A stretch of 64,000 bases of DNA from Campylobacter concisus (GTDB lineage Bacteria; Campylobacterota; Campylobacteria; Campylobacterales; Campylobacteraceae). This document shows positions 63,271 through 64,000 of this stretch, piece by piece; position 1 is the stretch's first letter; every line of letters begins with the position of its first letter. Both the position numbers and the translations under genes were made by a program. The notes under the pieces were generated by a model. The model did not search any database. It was not told where the DNA came from and saw only the letters and a list, made by a program, of their open reading frames with translations. The stretch is from contig NZ_PIRQ01000006.1 in assembly GCF_003048535.1 (NCBI RefSeq), positions 1 through 64,000 on the forward strand. The letters run 5' to 3'.

Positions 63271-63365
63271 GTGCCCTCCTTTAAATTTTTATCCTAAAAT
63301 CAAAATGATTTCATACTGATAATACTAACACCAAAAAAGGGTAGAAAAGGGGGAATTTTAATAAA
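63271..63365 (-). promoter_or_regulatory. mccA upstream region with direct repeats, candidate response-regulator site
   Basis: The 95-base space between the kinase gene and mccA has two direct repeats of AAAAGGG on the plus strand (63335-63341 and 63345-63351), exactly 10 bases apart. A -10-like TATTAT (minus strand, about 63319-63324) lies downstream of them. The repeats thus cover the -35 zone, where an activator such as an MccR-type regulator could bind. The strong ribosome site AAGGAGGG follows. Confidence 0.45.
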
Positions 63366-64000
63366 TTATAAATTTTCGAAACTAATTGTAAATGTAATAC
63401 TATTTTCATCTACATTTCTAGCAAAGATTAGGGCGTTATTTTTGCTAGCGATTAGCCGACTCATATATAGACCAAGCCCGCTGCCAGACTCTTTTGTGCT
63501 AAAGTGTGGCTCAAAGATAACCTTTAAAAACGAAGCTTTTATCGCTCCCGCATTATTTTGCACGCATAAATTTTTACGATTATCTTTTATAAAAGTATAA
63601 ATTTTTATTACTCTTGGCTTTACATAGCTTTGTTTAAATGCATCTTTTGCGTTATTTATAATATTTATTAAAATTTGGATTATTTCATTAAAATTTGCAA
63701 AAATCGTAAAATTTTCTCTTATATCGATCTCTATTTCGATTTGATATTTCTTAAGTGAGGCGTTTAGAATTTTTATAGTCTGATTTATCACTTCCTCTAC
63801 GCTAAACTCCCTTTTTAAAGTATTTGGCTTAAAAAAGTTTTTAAAATCATCAACCGTTTCAGACATGAAATTTATCTGCTTGCTAGTCTCTTCTATAAAC
63901 TCATAAATTTTTGCTTCATCAAGCTTTTTTCGCTCCTGATAGAGTTCTAAATTTATTAAAGCTGAGCTGATTTGAGCTAAAGGCTGCTTCCACTGATGTG
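63366..64000 (-). CDS. sensor histidine kinase, C-terminal part (gene runs off the window)
   Basis: The frame is open from 63366 to the window end. It starts inside the H-box: HQWKQPLAQISSAL, with the phospho-accepting His at codon 63996-63998. A helical dimerisation segment follows, then the ATPase domain with the N box NIINNAKDAF, FEPHFSTKESGSGLGLYMS (F/G2 boxes) and the usual end. The N-terminal sensor part lies outside. The placement 95 bases before mccA on the same strand fits MccS of the MccR/MccS system that controls sulfite respiration in Wolinella; this is an inference from position. Confidence 0.88.
   Translation of the reverse strand, partial: HQWKQPLAQISSALINLELYQERKKLDEAKIYEFIEETSKQINFMSETVDDFKNFFKPNTLKREFSVEEVINQTIKILNASLKKYQIEIEIDIRENFTIFANFNEIIQILINIINNAKDAFKQSYVKPRVIKIYTFIKDNRKNLCVQNNAGAIKASFLKVIFEPHFSTKESGSGLGLYMSRLIASKNNALIFARNVDENSITFTISFENL

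Overview
The window reads as a chromosomal segment of a Campylobacter, most like the C. concisus group. The DNA is AT-rich with the hexamer AAATTT recurring throughout, and many genes start with TTG. Several stretches keep gene orders I recall from C. jejuni: purB-nrdA next to an RluA-type synthase, ilvD near the desulfoferrodoxin-rubrerythrin fusion rrc, and rluB-rnj-ksgA near rlmN plus a tiny downstream gene. The naming is from memory of families and gene orders; no database was searched.

Layout. 1-800: four minus-strand tRNA genes (Gly, Leu, Cys, Ser) and one plus-strand tRNA-Ala, with a hidden entericidin-like lipoprotein gene between them. 1-5.2 kb: PepSY membrane protein, nrdB, a frameshifted lipoprotein gene, a nitrilase-family amidase, pcm. 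5.2-12.5 kb: outer-membrane barrel, a visibly G+C-richer TonB receptor of the copper (OprC/NosA) type, recJ, an inserted quinone oxidoreductase, pyrG. 12.5-17.5 kb: cytochrome bd operon (DUF4492-cydA-cydB plus a 33-residue CydX-like peptide) and the periplasmic arylsulfate sulfotransferase. 17.5-22.8 kb: small unknowns, ilvD, rmuC, DUF5339, rrc. 22.9-30.1 kb: an accessory-looking minus-strand block of a quinone reductase, two unrelated tannases, a double ABM-domain protein, two NAD(P)-binding proteins and an Fe-alcohol dehydrogenase.

30.1-38.3 kb: ribonucleotide reduction and purine genes. Class III reductase is encoded as a large NrdD without its glycyl-radical tail, a separate 56-residue glycyl-radical peptide, and NrdG. 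The class Ia nrdA follows after an AT-rich stand-alone HEPN-like gene. 38.4-50.3 kb: RNA modification and processing (rluA-like, rlmN, ksgA, rnj, rluB) with hisF, a nucleosidase-like protein, a 1094-residue SF1 helicase and the KpsF/GutQ isomerase. 50.3-50.6 kb: a decayed secreted Sel1-type gene.

50.7-64 kb: thirteen co-directional minus-strand genes that look like one respiratory unit, a sulfite-respiration (mcc) locus. It starts with a partial sensor kinase, then MccA (octaheme sulfite reductase with seven CXXCH motifs, one CX15CH, and the two cysteines expected for its copper site), MccB (FKBP isomerase), MccC (4x[4Fe-4S]), MccD (NrfD-type) and a dedicated CcsBA heme lyase. It continues with a Sel1 protein, a double-NosL copper protein, a small membrane protein, a MacB/FtsX-type ABC transporter, a cysteine-rich membrane protein and a degenerate NosL. 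With the copper-type TonB receptor at 6-8 kb, this suggests a copper route from the outer membrane to a heme-copper sulfite reductase. The NosL-ABC tail of the locus is the best candidate for an incompletely described system.
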